Shown: positions 7,613-15,252, numbered from the stretch's first letter. The stretch: 21,319 nucleotides of DNA from JBQTIP01 sp052388025 (GCA_052388025.1 JBQTIP010000203.1:1-21319), one strand, 5' to 3'. A program made the numbers and translations. The notes: generated from the sequence alone by a model not told the origin.

Positions 7613-8607
7613 TGAACGATCAGAGACCGGACCGGAACCTCGCGATGGAGCTGGTCCGCGTGACCGAGGCCGCCGCCCTGGCCGCCGGCCGCTGGGTCGG
7701 CCGGGGCGACAAGGAGGCGGCCGACGGCGCCGCCGTCGATGCCATGCGGCTGATGATCGACAGCGTGTCGATGAACGGCACCGTGGTGATCGGCGAGGGG
7801 GAGAAGGACGAGGCTCCAATGCTCTACAACGGCGAGGCCGTCGGGAACGGAGAGGGCCCGGGCGTGGACGTGGCCGTGGACCCGCTCGAGGGCACCACGC
7901 TGACCTCGGTCGGCCAGCCCAACGCCCTGACGGTGATCGCGCTCGCGGAGCGCGATTCGATGTTCTTCCCCGGGGCGGCCGTCTACATGGAGAAGATCGC
8001 CACCGGCGCGGAGGCGGCCGATGCGATCGACATCACGGCGCCGCCGGAGGAGAACGTCCGGCTCGTCGCTAAGGCCAAGGGCATCCGGCCCGAGGAGGTC
8101 GCCGTGGTCATCCTCGACCGCGACCGGCACCGGGACATGATCGCCGCGGTCCGGGAGATCGGCGCGCGTGTGTTTCTCATCACCGACGGAGACGTCGCAG
8201 GTGCGATCGCCGCGGCGTCTACCCGGCGGTCGGGCATCGACCTCCTGATGGGCATCGGAGGGACCCCGGAAGGCGTGATCGCCGCCGCCGCTCTGAAGTG
8301 CCTCGGCGGGGCGATTCAGGGCCGTCTGTACCCGCGGAACGAAGACGAGCGGCGGAGGCTGCTCGAAGCGGGCTTCGACATCGAGAGAGTGCTCACGACC
8401 GACGACCTCGTCTCGGGCAGCGACGTGTTCTTCGCGGCGACGGGCGTGACCGACGGCGCGCTGCTGCGAGGCGTCGGCTATGAGAAGGACGCCGCAACCA
8501 CATACTCCGTTGTGATGCGGTCGCGCTCGGGGACCGTTCGCTACGTCGAGGCGCGTCACCGGTTCGAGAAACTCGAGCGTTTTTCCCGCATCGCCTATCG
8601 CCGATAG
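7612..8607 (+). CDS. glpX: Class II fructose-1,6-bisphosphatase
   Basis: Hydrolyses fructose 1,6-bisphosphate to fructose 6-phosphate, the committed step of gluconeogenesis. GlpX is the usual bisphosphatase of actinobacteria. The 331-aa protein has the expected length and motifs: MNGTVVIGEGEKDEAPML at residues 54-71 carries the metal-binding acids, and DPLEGTT at 90-96 is the phosphatase signature. The later GIGGTPEGVIAAAALK stretch belongs to the substrate site. It begins inside the gpsA stop codon (TGATG), so the two form a tight operon that balances glycerol phosphate and hexose phosphate supply. A sedoheptulose-bisphosphatase side activity, known in some GlpX proteins, cannot be judged here. 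Confidence 0.95.
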   Translation: MNDQRPDRNLAMELVRVTEAAALAAGRWVGRGDKEAADGAAVDAMRLMIDSVSMNGTVVIGEGEKDEAPMLYNGEAVGNGEGPGVDVAVDPLEGTTLTSVGQPNALTVIALAERDSMFFPGAAVYMEKIATGAEAADAIDITAPPEENVRLVAKAKGIRPEEVAVVILDRDRHRDMIAAVREIGARVFLITDGDVAGAIAAASTRRSGIDLLMGIGGTPEGVIAAAALKCLGGAIQGRLYPRNEDERRRLLEAGFDIERVLTTDDLVSGSDVFFAATGVTDGALLRGVGYEKDAATTYSVVMRSRSGTVRYVEARHRFEKLERFSRIAYRR

Positions 8608-8630
8608 CGCGCTCATCGCCGCTCATCCGT

Positions 8631-8658
8631 TTGCGAAGCGCCTCCGACTCGGTATCCT
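8631..8658 (+). promoter_or_regulatory. Sigma-70-type promoter of the zinc/AT-hook gene
   Basis: TTGCGA (8631-8636) and TATCCT (8653-8658) are separated by 16 bases. Transcription would start near 8665, giving a leader of about 26 bases with an AAGGGGG ribosome site near 8675-8681. The small gene can therefore be expressed apart from gpsA-glpX. Confidence 0.5.
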
Positions 8659-8690
8659 TGCGCGACGCCGAATGAAGGGGGTTTCGAACC

Positions 8691-8960
8691 ATGGGTGAGA
8701 AGACGATCCTCGTGTGCGACGTGTGCGGTCGTCCGGCAGTCGAGACGGCAACCATCAAGATCGGGCGCAGGAACCTCGTGAAGGATCTCTGCGCATCGCA
8801 CGTCGCGGAGATCACCGCGGGGGCCCGCCGCCCTCGTCCGGGACGTCGCCGAGGGACGGTTGCTGCTTCCGCGGCCGCGCCGAAGCGACGGGGCCGCCCC
8901 CGGAAGACGGCGGTCGCCGCACCCAAGAAGCGCGGGCGCCCGCGGAAGAAATCCGCCTAG
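8691..8960 (+). CDS. Small zinc-binding protein with two AT-hooks
   Basis: 89-aa basic protein. The N-terminal half has a likely zinc site (C9, C12, C34, H37: CDVCGRP then LCASHVAEI). The C-terminal half is rich in Lys, Arg, Ala and Pro and contains two near-identical AT-hooks, KRRGRPRK at 65-72 and KKRGRPRK at 79-86. The GRP core of an AT-hook binds the minor groove of AT-rich DNA, so a nucleoid-associated or gene-silencing role is likely, comparable in logic to Lsr2, although the sequence is not Lsr2. It has its own plausible promoter and ribosome site. Its stop shares CTAG with the convergent HARE-type gene. The family is not one I can name, and the zinc ligands are inferred. Confidence 0.8.
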   Translation: MGEKTILVCDVCGRPAVETATIKIGRRNLVKDLCASHVAEITAGARRPRPGRRRGTVAASAAAPKRRGRPRKTAVAAPKKRGRPRKKSA

Positions 8961-9166
8961 GGGAGGACGTAAACGCCCTTCCCCTCCTTGTTCACCAAAC
9001 CGGCTTCCATGGCGGCGGCGAGAGCAGCCAGCAGATGCTTGCGGATGTCGGGCTGAGTGAACGGGTCCAGATAGCCCCGCTTCAGCGCGAGATCCTGGAT
9101 CACGGTCCAGTGAAGGGGCCGTCCCTCCTCACGAAGCACGGCGAGGGCGGCTTCGAGGAAGTCCAC
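8957..9166 (-). CDS. Stand-alone HARE-HTH-like winged-helix protein
   Basis: 69-aa protein that is essentially one helix-turn-helix domain: FLEAALAVLREEGRPLHW, then VIQDLALKRGYL, then an LLAALAAAMEAG helix and a VNKEGKGVYVLP wing. The pattern (an ALxVLxxxGxPLH opening and a final G.Y.L strand) resembles the HARE-HTH domain found in RNA polymerase delta and in DNA-processing proteins. The start is GTG at 9166, two bases after the LLM oxidoreductase stop, so it is the last gene of that operon. The frame is open much further upstream, but only as a shadow of the LLM gene. DNA or RNA polymerase binding is inferred from the fold. The link to an F420-type enzyme is unexplained. Confidence 0.68.
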   Translation of the reverse strand: MDFLEAALAVLREEGRPLHWTVIQDLALKRGYLDPFTQPDIRKHLLAALAAAMEAGLVNKEGKGVYVLP

Positions 9167-9168
9167 GG

Positions 9169-10176
9169 CTACATCGCACTCGCCGGGGCGATAACGGCCT
9201 CGGCGATGATCTCCATCATCGACGGATCCGGAATCGCAAACGGCAGCAGCGCCGGCGCCAGGATGATCTCCTCGACGCCTAGGGCTGCGAACCGATGCAC
9301 ACGTTCCAGCACCTGCTCCGGCGTACCGGTCAGCGTGTCGGCCGCGAACGCCTCGACCGACCCCACCTCCGAGGCCACCTCCGGCATCCACCGAGCGAGC
9401 CGATCGAAACGCTCGGCCACGCCTTCTTCGTCCTCCCCGACGACGGCGTAAAGGCCGACCGAGAGGCGGAGCGTGGAGGGATCGCGACCCTCCCGCTCGC
9501 AGATTCGGCGGGCCTCGCGAACTCGTTCCTCGTAAGCCTCGGGCGTCCACCGCCAAACCGTGTTCCAGCCGTCGGCGTATAGCGCCGCGAGACGGAGGGA
9601 GCGCGGTCCACCCTTCGACCCGAGCCAGACGGGCGGCCGCGGCCGCTGTGCCGGCCGGGGATGGTTGTAGGCGTCCTTCAGCCGAAAGTGCCTGCCCTCG
9701 AACGTCGCCGGCCCCTCGTCGAACAGCAGGCGCAGCACCCGCAGGGTCTCCTCCAGGATCGAGAACCGCTCGTCGACGCTGCCGAACGCGTAGCCGAACG
9801 CCTCGAATTCCTCTCGATACCAGCCGGCGCCGATCCCGAGGTCGAGCCGGCCGTTCGAATGCAGGTCGACGGCCGTTGCGGTCTTCGCGAGGATCGCGGG
9901 ATGCCGGAACGGCGCGCACGCCACCAGGGAGCCCAATCGAACCCGTTCGGTTGCCACCGCGCACGCCGCGAGCGTCGTCAACGGCTCGAGGGCACCCTGG
10001 AACTCCTCGCTCCCGCCGTAACGGGCCAGCGAGAGGAAGAAATGATCGGAGATCCACACCGAATCGAAGCCCAAGCGCTCGGCGGACCGCGCCAGCTCGA
10101 CGACGCGGCGGAACGAGATGGAGCCGCCGTCGTGCAGCGAGAAATCGTACTGGGGCAGCGTCAAGCCGAACCGCAT
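9169..10176 (-). CDS. LLM-class, probably F420-dependent oxidoreductase
   Basis: 335-aa luciferase-like monooxygenase-fold protein. It starts MRFGLTLPQYDFSLHDGG and has the AERLGFDSVWISDHFF stretch, LGIGAGWYREEFEAFG near residue 115, WLGSKGGPRSLRLAALYADGWN near 185, and TGTPEQVLERVHRF near 290. These match the F420-dependent branch typical of actinobacteria, which moves hydride between reduced F420 and small molecules. The substrate cannot be assigned. The gene starts immediately after the stop of the nucleotidyltransferase gene (TAG followed directly by ATG) and is followed two bases later by the HARE-type gene, so the three are one transcription unit. The FMN-dependent branch of the same fold remains possible. 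Confidence 0.88.
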   Translation of the reverse strand: MRFGLTLPQYDFSLHDGGSISFRRVVELARSAERLGFDSVWISDHFFLSLARYGGSEEFQGALEPLTTLAACAVATERVRLGSLVACAPFRHPAILAKTATAVDLHSNGRLDLGIGAGWYREEFEAFGYAFGSVDERFSILEETLRVLRLLFDEGPATFEGRHFRLKDAYNHPRPAQRPRPPVWLGSKGGPRSLRLAALYADGWNTVWRWTPEAYEERVREARRICEREGRDPSTLRLSVGLYAVVGEDEEGVAERFDRLARWMPEVASEVGSVEAFAADTLTGTPEQVLERVHRFAALGVEEIILAPALLPFAIPDPSMMEIIAEAVIAPASAM

Positions 10177-11526
10177 CTACAGGTACCGCAGGACGTCGGC
10201 CGGCCCGGTGACCTCCGATTCCGGAGGAACATGGATCCCCGCGGGGATCTTGAGCCGCGGGTATACGGAGACATCGTCCGACAGATGCACGCCCGCGTGA
10301 ACGGTGACCTCATCGCCGAGCGCGACGTTGCGCTCGATCACGGTGGGGGTGCTCGGGTGTGAGCGGATCTCGCTCATCGAGCCCACCACGACCTCGGAGA
10401 GTCGCGCCCCCGGACCGATGATCGCGCCGTCCCGGATCTGCGAGCGCGAGATCACGGCGCCCTCCTGGACCTCGATATCGTCGTCGAGGTTCGATTCCCT
10501 GATCACTACCCCGGGACCGATCTCGCAGAATCTCCCGATCCTGACCGCCGGGCCGATCGTGACCGCGCCCTCGGAGATCTTCTCGAGGAGCGTCTTCCCC
10601 GTCGCGGAGTCGCGCATCGAGAGCGATTCGGGAGCGATCCAAACGTGCCGGTCGGGGTCGAAGGGCGGGCCGAGGAGGCGGTCCACCGACTCAAAGTTGC
10701 CCTGGAGGACGTCGACCATCGTCTCGATGTAGTCGGCGACGTTGCCGAGGTCCCCCATCCGCCGGGCCGGGAACGAACGGACCGAGTAGCCGGTGCCGAC
10801 CAGCCACGGAAGCAGATCCTTTCCGAAGTCGAGGCGCCGCTCCCGCAATCGCTGGATCTCGGGGTCGCCGCCCAGCTCGCGAAGCACCTTCGAGTCGATG
10901 AGGTAGAAGCCTGCGTTCGTCATGAGCGGAAGCCGCTCGAACTCCTCCTCGTCGTGAGTGTGGAAGTGCTCCCGGAGCTCGTCGAGCGTCGGCTTCTCGA
11001 CGAACTCCATGACCTTTCCCACCGGGTCGGTGAGCATCATGCCGTACTTCTCCGCAACCTCGGCGGGGGCCCTGGTCATCGCGGCGATCGTCGCGACAGC
11101 CCCGCTCTCCATATGGGCTCGGTACATGGGTTCGAGATCGAAGTCGATGATGGAGTCCGTCGGGAACACCAGCGCAGGCGCGGCGATGTCCCAGTAGTCG
11201 AGCATCCGAAGCGTCGAGTCCGCGTTCCCTTTGGAGAGCGAGTCGTACTTCACCGGTGAGTACTTGACGTCGACCCCGAAGCCCTCGCCGTAGCCGATCA
11301 TCACCTTGATCTGGTACCGGTTCTCCTTGCCGTGGGCGATGATGTAGTACTCCTTGATCCCCTCGCTCGAGAGGATCTGAAGAACCCAGCGGATCATCCG
11401 CCGCCCGAGGAACGACATGGCCGCCTTGGATCGCAGGTACCCGGGCGCCTTGAGCGTGAGCGGCCGGGCGCGGATGCCCTGGCCCCCGGCGAGGCCGATG
11501 CCGACGACTTCGGACACTTCGGGCAT
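10177..11526 (-). CDS. Sugar-phosphate nucleotidyltransferase with left-handed beta-helix domain
   Basis: 449-aa enzyme that would activate a sugar 1-phosphate with an NTP for polysaccharide or glycolipid synthesis. The N-terminal Rossmann-like domain has the signature LAGGQGIRARPLT at residues 12-24, a lysine in RSKAAMSFLG, and an aspartate in FPTDSIIDFD for metal binding. EFVEKPT and MTNAGFYLI are further family markers. The C-terminal third (about 320-440) carries hexapeptide-like repeats such as IGPAVRIGRFCEIGPG and IGPGARLSEVVVG, forming a left-handed beta-helix as in GlgC, GlmU and mannose-1-phosphate guanylyltransferases. The signature has I where T is usual, and a longer loop before the lysine, so substrate prediction is unsafe. 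It is first in an operon with the LLM enzyme and the HARE-type protein. Confidence 0.85.
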   Translation of the reverse strand: MPEVSEVVGIGLAGGQGIRARPLTLKAPGYLRSKAAMSFLGRRMIRWVLQILSSEGIKEYYIIAHGKENRYQIKVMIGYGEGFGVDVKYSPVKYDSLSKGNADSTLRMLDYWDIAAPALVFPTDSIIDFDLEPMYRAHMESGAVATIAAMTRAPAEVAEKYGMMLTDPVGKVMEFVEKPTLDELREHFHTHDEEEFERLPLMTNAGFYLIDSKVLRELGGDPEIQRLRERRLDFGKDLLPWLVGTGYSVRSFPARRMGDLGNVADYIETMVDVLQGNFESVDRLLGPPFDPDRHVWIAPESLSMRDSATGKTLLEKISEGAVTIGPAVRIGRFCEIGPGVVIRESNLDDDIEVQEGAVISRSQIRDGAIIGPGARLSEVVVGSMSEIRSHPSTPTVIERNVALGDEVTVHAGVHLSDDVSVYPRLKIPAGIHVPPESEVTGPADVLRYL

Positions 11527-11594
11527 TCGCCTGCATCATATCGGGGTTGCGTCCGGGACCGGTCCGCGGCGCCATCGTGGATCGGCTGGTGGTC

Positions 11595-11602
11595 GAGAGG
11601 AG
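11595..11602 (+). promoter_or_regulatory. Ribosome binding site deciding the GTG start of the esterase
   Basis: GAGAGGAG ends five bases before GTG at 11608. The frame is open far upstream, but that stretch lies antisense to the nucleotidyltransferase gene, so this site sets the start. Confidence 0.6.
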
Positions 11603-11607
11603 CGCCG

Positions 11608-12630
11608 GTGGAACCGTGGAGCAGAGCATTCGCAGGGAGGATCGAGGAGCGCGAGCTCGAGAGCGAGGCCCTCGCCGGAAACGCCCTCGGCGATCCGGCG
11701 ACCCGGCCGCTGTGGGTCTACACGCCCCCGGGCTACGACGCCGAGCCCGAGCGCCGGTACCCGTCGGTCTATGTGATCCAGGGCTTGACCGGGCAGCTCG
11801 ACATGTGGCGGAACCGCTCCGCGCTCCGCAGTAACTTCCTCGAGCTCATGGACGAGCAGTTCGCCACCGGCGAGTCCCCGCCGTGCGTGGTGGTCTTCGT
11901 GGACTGCTGGACGAGCCTCGGGGGGAGCCAGTTCCTGGACTCGCCAGGGACCGGCAGGTACCACACGTACCTCTGCGACGAGATCGTGCCGTGGGTCGAC
12001 GGGCGATACCGGACGCTCGCAGCAAGGGACCACCGGGGGATCGCCGGCAAGTCAAGCGGCGGCTACGGGGCGATGGTCACGCCGATGCTCCGCCCCGATC
12101 TCTGGGGAGGGCTCGCCACGCACGCCGGCGACGCGCTCTTCGAGACCTGCTATCTCCCGGAGTTCCGGGAGTCGGCACGCGCGCTCCGGGACGACTACGA
12201 GGGGTCCTTCGAGAAGTTTTGGGAGGACTTCCGGCGCCGCCCGGCCTTCTCGAAGGAATCCGACAACTTCCTCTTGAACGATTACTGCATGGCGGCGTGC
12301 TACTCGACCGACCCCGACGGAACGGTGCGGCTCCCCTACAACACGGCGACCGGGGAGCTGATCCCCGAGGTCTGGGAGCGGTGGCTTTCCTGGGACCCGG
12401 TCCGCATGGTTCCGAGGCATGCCGACGCGCTCCGCTCGATGCGTGCCGTCTACATCGATGCCGGCAAGCGGGACGAGTTCTACCTGGACCTCGGGGCGGA
12501 GGCCTTCCGGCGGGCACTCGAGGAGATAGGTGTCACCGACGCGTTCTTCGAGCTGTTCGACGCGACGCACATGAGCATCGAGTACCGCTACCCGAAAAGC
12601 CTCGCGTTCCTCGCCACGGCTCTGTCGTAG
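11608..12630 (+). CDS. Alpha/beta-hydrolase esterase (esterase D / Fes-like)
   Basis: 340-aa predicted serine esterase of the putative-esterase family that includes esterase D and enterochelin esterases. Residues 35-60 (LWVYTPPGYD..RRYPSVYVIQG) are the usual opening strands. The nucleophile is S149 in GIAGKSSGGYG, with D289 and H321 (DATHMSIEYRY) as likely triad members. The body around 180-270 is a cap-like insert rich in aromatic and acidic residues. There is no signal peptide, so it is probably cytoplasmic. The gene diverges from the nucleotidyltransferase operon across 81 bp and precedes a membrane protein by 71 bp. Its substrate is unknown; acyl-sugar or thioester hydrolysis would be typical of the family. 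Confidence 0.84.
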   Translation: MEPWSRAFAGRIEERELESEALAGNALGDPATRPLWVYTPPGYDAEPERRYPSVYVIQGLTGQLDMWRNRSALRSNFLELMDEQFATGESPPCVVVFVDCWTSLGGSQFLDSPGTGRYHTYLCDEIVPWVDGRYRTLAARDHRGIAGKSSGGYGAMVTPMLRPDLWGGLATHAGDALFETCYLPEFRESARALRDDYEGSFEKFWEDFRRRPAFSKESDNFLLNDYCMAACYSTDPDGTVRLPYNTATGELIPEVWERWLSWDPVRMVPRHADALRSMRAVYIDAGKRDEFYLDLGAEAFRRALEEIGVTDAFFELFDATHMSIEYRYPKSLAFLATALS

Positions 12631-12701
12631 CCCTGTAAGGCTCGCGTTCCATCCTGCCGATAGATCGGGGAGGTCCGTCCACGACCTAGGAGGCGAGGAG
12701 C

Positions 12702-13745
12702 ATGAGCGAGCCCGCACCGGTCACGCCCCTGGCGGAGCCGCAGACCACCCAATCGCTCGGGCCCGAGGATGCCTGGACGTTCGGAGCAGCTCCTCCAGCC
12801 GAGCCCGGCGGGTCCCGGCGGCGCCCCGGGATGGCGTTCGGCGCCCTCGGCGTCGTCCTGGCGCTGGTCGCCGGCTTCCTCGTCTGGCAGTTCTCACGCT
12901 CCGACGGCGGGAGCTCGGCAGCCGCCTCGATCTCCTTCGCATTCGAGGAAGGAGACACGTACAGGTACCGGATCCATATGACCTTCGACGGGACGATCGA
13001 CGCCGAGGCTGCCGGCCTCGGAACGCAGCCAATCCAGGTGGAGATGACCCAGACGATCGCCTGGGAGGTCGTGGCGGTCGACGCCGACGGCGTTGCGACC
13101 GTCGAGGTCACGCTGGAGGACGGAACGGGTAGCCTCGGCGGACAGCCCATCCCGATCATGAGCAACGGGCAGATCACCGAGATGCGGATCGCGCCGGATG
13201 GCCGGATCCTCTCGGCGGGCAACCTCGCTTTCTCGTCCGAGTTGAGCTCGAGCGGCGCGGGCTTCCCCGGGATGGACCAGTTCACGCCGCTCCTGCCCGA
13301 TCACCCCGTAGCGCCCGGCGACTCCTGGGACAAGGCCTTCGAGCAGGAATTCCCTTTCGGGGACGGCGTGATCAGCTTCAAGACTCAGAGCACGTTCGAC
13401 CGCTACGAAGACGTGAACGGGACGCAGGCGGCGGTGATCTCGAGCAGCGTGACCGTGCCGCTCGACTTCACCCTCGAGTTCGGGAAGCTCCTGACCGCCA
13501 TGGGTGGGGCCTCCGGGGCGGGCGACCCGACCGCGGCCCAGCTTGCCGACACGACGATCACCTACGGCGGTCGGGGGGCCTTCGAGATCACCAGCTGGGT
13601 CGATCTCGACGGCCAGGAGCTGTTGAGGAGCTCCAGCACCGGAGACTTCGACATCACGCTGGCGTTCTCAGGGATCCCGACCGTTCCCGACGGAGCGCGG
13701 TTCGCTTTCAACGGATCGTTCACCCAGGACGTGGAGCGCTTGTAG
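12702..13745 (+). CDS. Single-pass membrane protein with extracytoplasmic beta-rich domain
   Basis: 347-aa protein with three parts: a Pro/Ala/Glu-rich cytoplasmic tail (1-38), one membrane helix (about 44-64, after the basic stretch SRRRPG), and a large outer domain. The outer domain is rich in beta-forming and acidic residues (for example FEEGDTYRYRIHMTFDG, and VVAVDADGVATVEVTLEDG). It resembles uncharacterised actinobacterial proteins grouped as DUF6263-like, but that match is from memory of pattern and not proven. There is no catalytic motif. The ATG has a very good AGGAGG site near 12690. It lies between the esterase and, head-on, the anti-sigma gene; the 12-bp gap on its 3' side leaves no room for a separate terminator. 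Function unknown; a surface sensor or binding protein is plausible. Confidence 0.72.
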   Translation: MSEPAPVTPLAEPQTTQSLGPEDAWTFGAAPPAEPGGSRRRPGMAFGALGVVLALVAGFLVWQFSRSDGGSSAAASISFAFEEGDTYRYRIHMTFDGTIDAEAAGLGTQPIQVEMTQTIAWEVVAVDADGVATVEVTLEDGTGSLGGQPIPIMSNGQITEMRIAPDGRILSAGNLAFSSELSSSGAGFPGMDQFTPLLPDHPVAPGDSWDKAFEQEFPFGDGVISFKTQSTFDRYEDVNGTQAAVISSSVTVPLDFTLEFGKLLTAMGGASGAGDPTAAQLADTTITYGGRGAFEITSWVDLDGQELLRSSSTGDFDITLAFSGIPTVPDGARFAFNGSFTQDVERL

Positions 13746-13757
13746 CTGGGAGACCGA

Positions 13758-14540
13758 TCAGGGCGACGCGAGCTCGGAGCTCGGACCGAGAGTGCCCTGG
13801 AGCACGACGGCGCCCGCTGCATTCCTGACAAGGACGTCCGTGAACGCGCGCAGGTCGCGGTAGAACTGGTGGAACACCTCGGCGCCCCCGGCTCGATCGA
13901 GCTCGTGGATCCTGCCCACGGTGATCGTCACACCGTCTGCTTTTCCGAGCGTGATCCAGTAGGTCTCGTTCGGCTCCAGGCCGTTCACGATGACCATCGC
14001 GAAGTCGATGATCCGGGGCGACACGAGCACGAGCGCCGCCCCGCCACCCTGCCGGCCGGCCGTGGGGACGAGCGAGGCGAACCTGGTGGCATCGTCCGGG
14101 GCGCTCAGCCCGAGGCCCGTGAGCACCTTCTGGAACCGCACGAGCGCCGCCGCCTGACGCGCCGAAGCCTCCTCCGCCGCGGCCGCCTGATCCCGGAGCC
14201 GGTCGGCGCGGCCGGTCATCACCGCACCCCACCCGAGCGCCGCAACCGCGACCATCGCCGCCACGACGGAGGCGGCGGCGGGTCGGACCCGGCGGCGGCT
14301 CCCGGAAGGGCTTCCGACGGCGTCCCGTACCGCTTCAACCACCCGGTCCTCGAGTTCCTCGGGGGGCTCGACGGGCGCCAGCGCGAAGCCGAGGGTCGCC
14401 AAGGCCTGCTCCAGCTCGGCGGCCTCCTTCCGGCACCCCGCGCACCACTGCAGGTGGCGCTCCACGGCCGCGAGATCGTGCGCATCGAGGACCGACATGG
14501 CGTGCTCGGGCAGCCGTTCGCGGACGGCCACGCAGTTCAC
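13758..14540 (-). CDS. RskA-like zinc anti-sigma factor
   Basis: 260-aa transmembrane anti-sigma factor. The N-terminal zinc anti-sigma domain has the ligands C3, H29, C33 and C36 (VERHLQWCAGC) and would hold the partner sigma factor inactive. A membrane helix spans about 88-108, followed by a short coiled coil (112-140). The outer RskA-like C-terminal domain has MVIVNGLEPNETYWITLGKADG near 182-203. In this family, regulated proteolysis of the outer and membrane parts frees the sigma factor. The gene begins in the sigma stop codon (GTGA overlap), so the two are made together. The inducing signal cannot be read; family members respond to redox or envelope stress. Confidence 0.88.
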   Translation of the reverse strand: MNCVAVRERLPEHAMSVLDAHDLAAVERHLQWCAGCRKEAAELEQALATLGFALAPVEPPEELEDRVVEAVRDAVGSPSGSRRRVRPAAASVVAAMVAVAALGWGAVMTGRADRLRDQAAAAEEASARQAAALVRFQKVLTGLGLSAPDDATRFASLVPTAGRQGGGAALVLVSPRIIDFAMVIVNGLEPNETYWITLGKADGVTITVGRIHELDRAGGAEVFHQFYRDLRAFTDVLVRNAAGAVVLQGTLGPSSELASP

Positions 14541-15109
14541 GGCCGTTCCTTGTCCTGGTTGGCCCGCCGCACCTTGATCAGGGCCGTGCGGAGCCGGGTC
14601 TTGACGGTGCCCAGCGGGATCCCGTCGGACTCGGAGACCTCGCGGGCGGTGAGGCCACCGAAGTAGACGCGAGCGAGGAGCCGTTGCTCGGCCGGGGACA
14701 GGGACTCGAGCGCCCTTACGGCGGCGTCGCGCTCGATGAACGGCTCGACCTCGCCCTGCGACTCAACCTCCGGAACCTCGTCCACAAGGACGAGGACCGG
14801 GCGGCTCACGCCGGTGTCGCGCCGGAGCCGGTCGACCGCGAGGTTGTGGGCGATCGTCATGAGCCAGGTGGACAGGCGGCCCCTGCTGGCGTCGAAGCGC
14901 GCGGCCTTGCGCCAAGCGGTGAGGAAGACATCCTGCGTCAGCTCCTCCGCAGCCTCGGTGTTCCCGAGGAGCCGATAGCCCAGGGTGAAGATCGGCCGGG
15001 AGAACCGCGAGTACAGCGCGCGGATCGCCTCGTCGTTGCCGGCAAGCAGGCCTTCCACGAGTTGTTGTTCCTCCCGTGCCAGGAGCGGACCGTCGGCTCG
15101 AGCGCCCAC
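14537..15109 (-). CDS. ECF sigma factor (SigK-like group)
   Basis: 190-aa ECF sigma factor with the two standard domains. Sigma-2 is at about residues 25-97, with FTLGYRLLGN, AEELTQDVFLTAWRKA and a TWLMTIAHNLAVDRLRR -10 recognition helix. Sigma-4 is at about 127-183, with LSPAEQRLLARVYFGGLTAREVSE and GTVKTRLRTALIKVR for -35 recognition. The start is GTG at 15109 because AGGAGG lies four bases upstream; the longer frame to 15295 would overlap the NfeD gene head to head and is unlikely. It is translationally coupled to the RskA-like anti-sigma factor, and the pairing suggests the SigK/RskA type. Two perfect inverted repeats lie in the 143-bp gap shared with the NfeD gene. Confidence 0.9.
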   Translation of the reverse strand: MGARADGPLLAREEQQLVEGLLAGNDEAIRALYSRFSRPIFTLGYRLLGNTEAAEELTQDVFLTAWRKAARFDASRGRLSTWLMTIAHNLAVDRLRRDTGVSRPVLVLVDEVPEVESQGEVEPFIERDAAVRALESLSPAEQRLLARVYFGGLTAREVSESDGIPLGTVKTRLRTALIKVRRANQDKERP

Positions 15110-15113
15110 TCGG

Positions 15114-15119
15114 CCTCCT
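15114..15119 (-). promoter_or_regulatory. Ribosome binding site fixing the sigma factor start
   Basis: AGGAGG on the minus strand, four bases before GTG at 15109. This favours the 190-aa product over the 252-aa frame. Confidence 0.7.
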
Positions 15120-15166
15120 TCCGGTATACGGCCTGCGGATCGAACGAGGCTTGCTTGGACCCGCGA

Positions 15167-15179
15167 CCTCATTATGAGG
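15167..15179. promoter_or_regulatory. 13-bp palindrome with a -10-like core in the sigma/NfeD divergent region
   Basis: CCTCAT-T-ATGAGG is a perfect inverted repeat. Its core reads CATAAT on the minus strand, a possible -10 about 60 bases before the sigma factor GTG, and CATTAT on the plus strand, facing the NfeD gene. It could be a promoter overlapped by a dimeric regulator site. Confidence 0.4.
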
Positions 15180-15189
15180 GAAGCCCTGC

Positions 15190-15206
15190 GCTTCGGCGCC
15201 CGAAGC
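15190..15206. repeat. 17-bp palindrome in the sigma/NfeD divergent region
   Basis: GCTTCGG-CGC-CCGAAGC is a perfect inverted repeat with 7-bp arms, ten bases from the first palindrome. It is a candidate operator or small hairpin; no regulator is identified. Confidence 0.45.
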
Positions 15207-15252
15207 CGCTCGCCCGATCCCTCCTTCCCAGAGAGCGTGGGATGATGCGGGC

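Noticed and set aside
6311..7819. 502-codon minus-strand open frame across gpsA
   Set aside because: No recognisable domain, low-complexity residues, and the plus strand encodes a clear dehydrogenase.
8595..8607. Palindrome CTATCG-C-CGATAG at the glpX stop as a terminator
   Set aside because: The stem is at most five pairs with a three-base loop, no U-run follows, and it falls in coding sequence (Tyr-Arg-Arg-stop).
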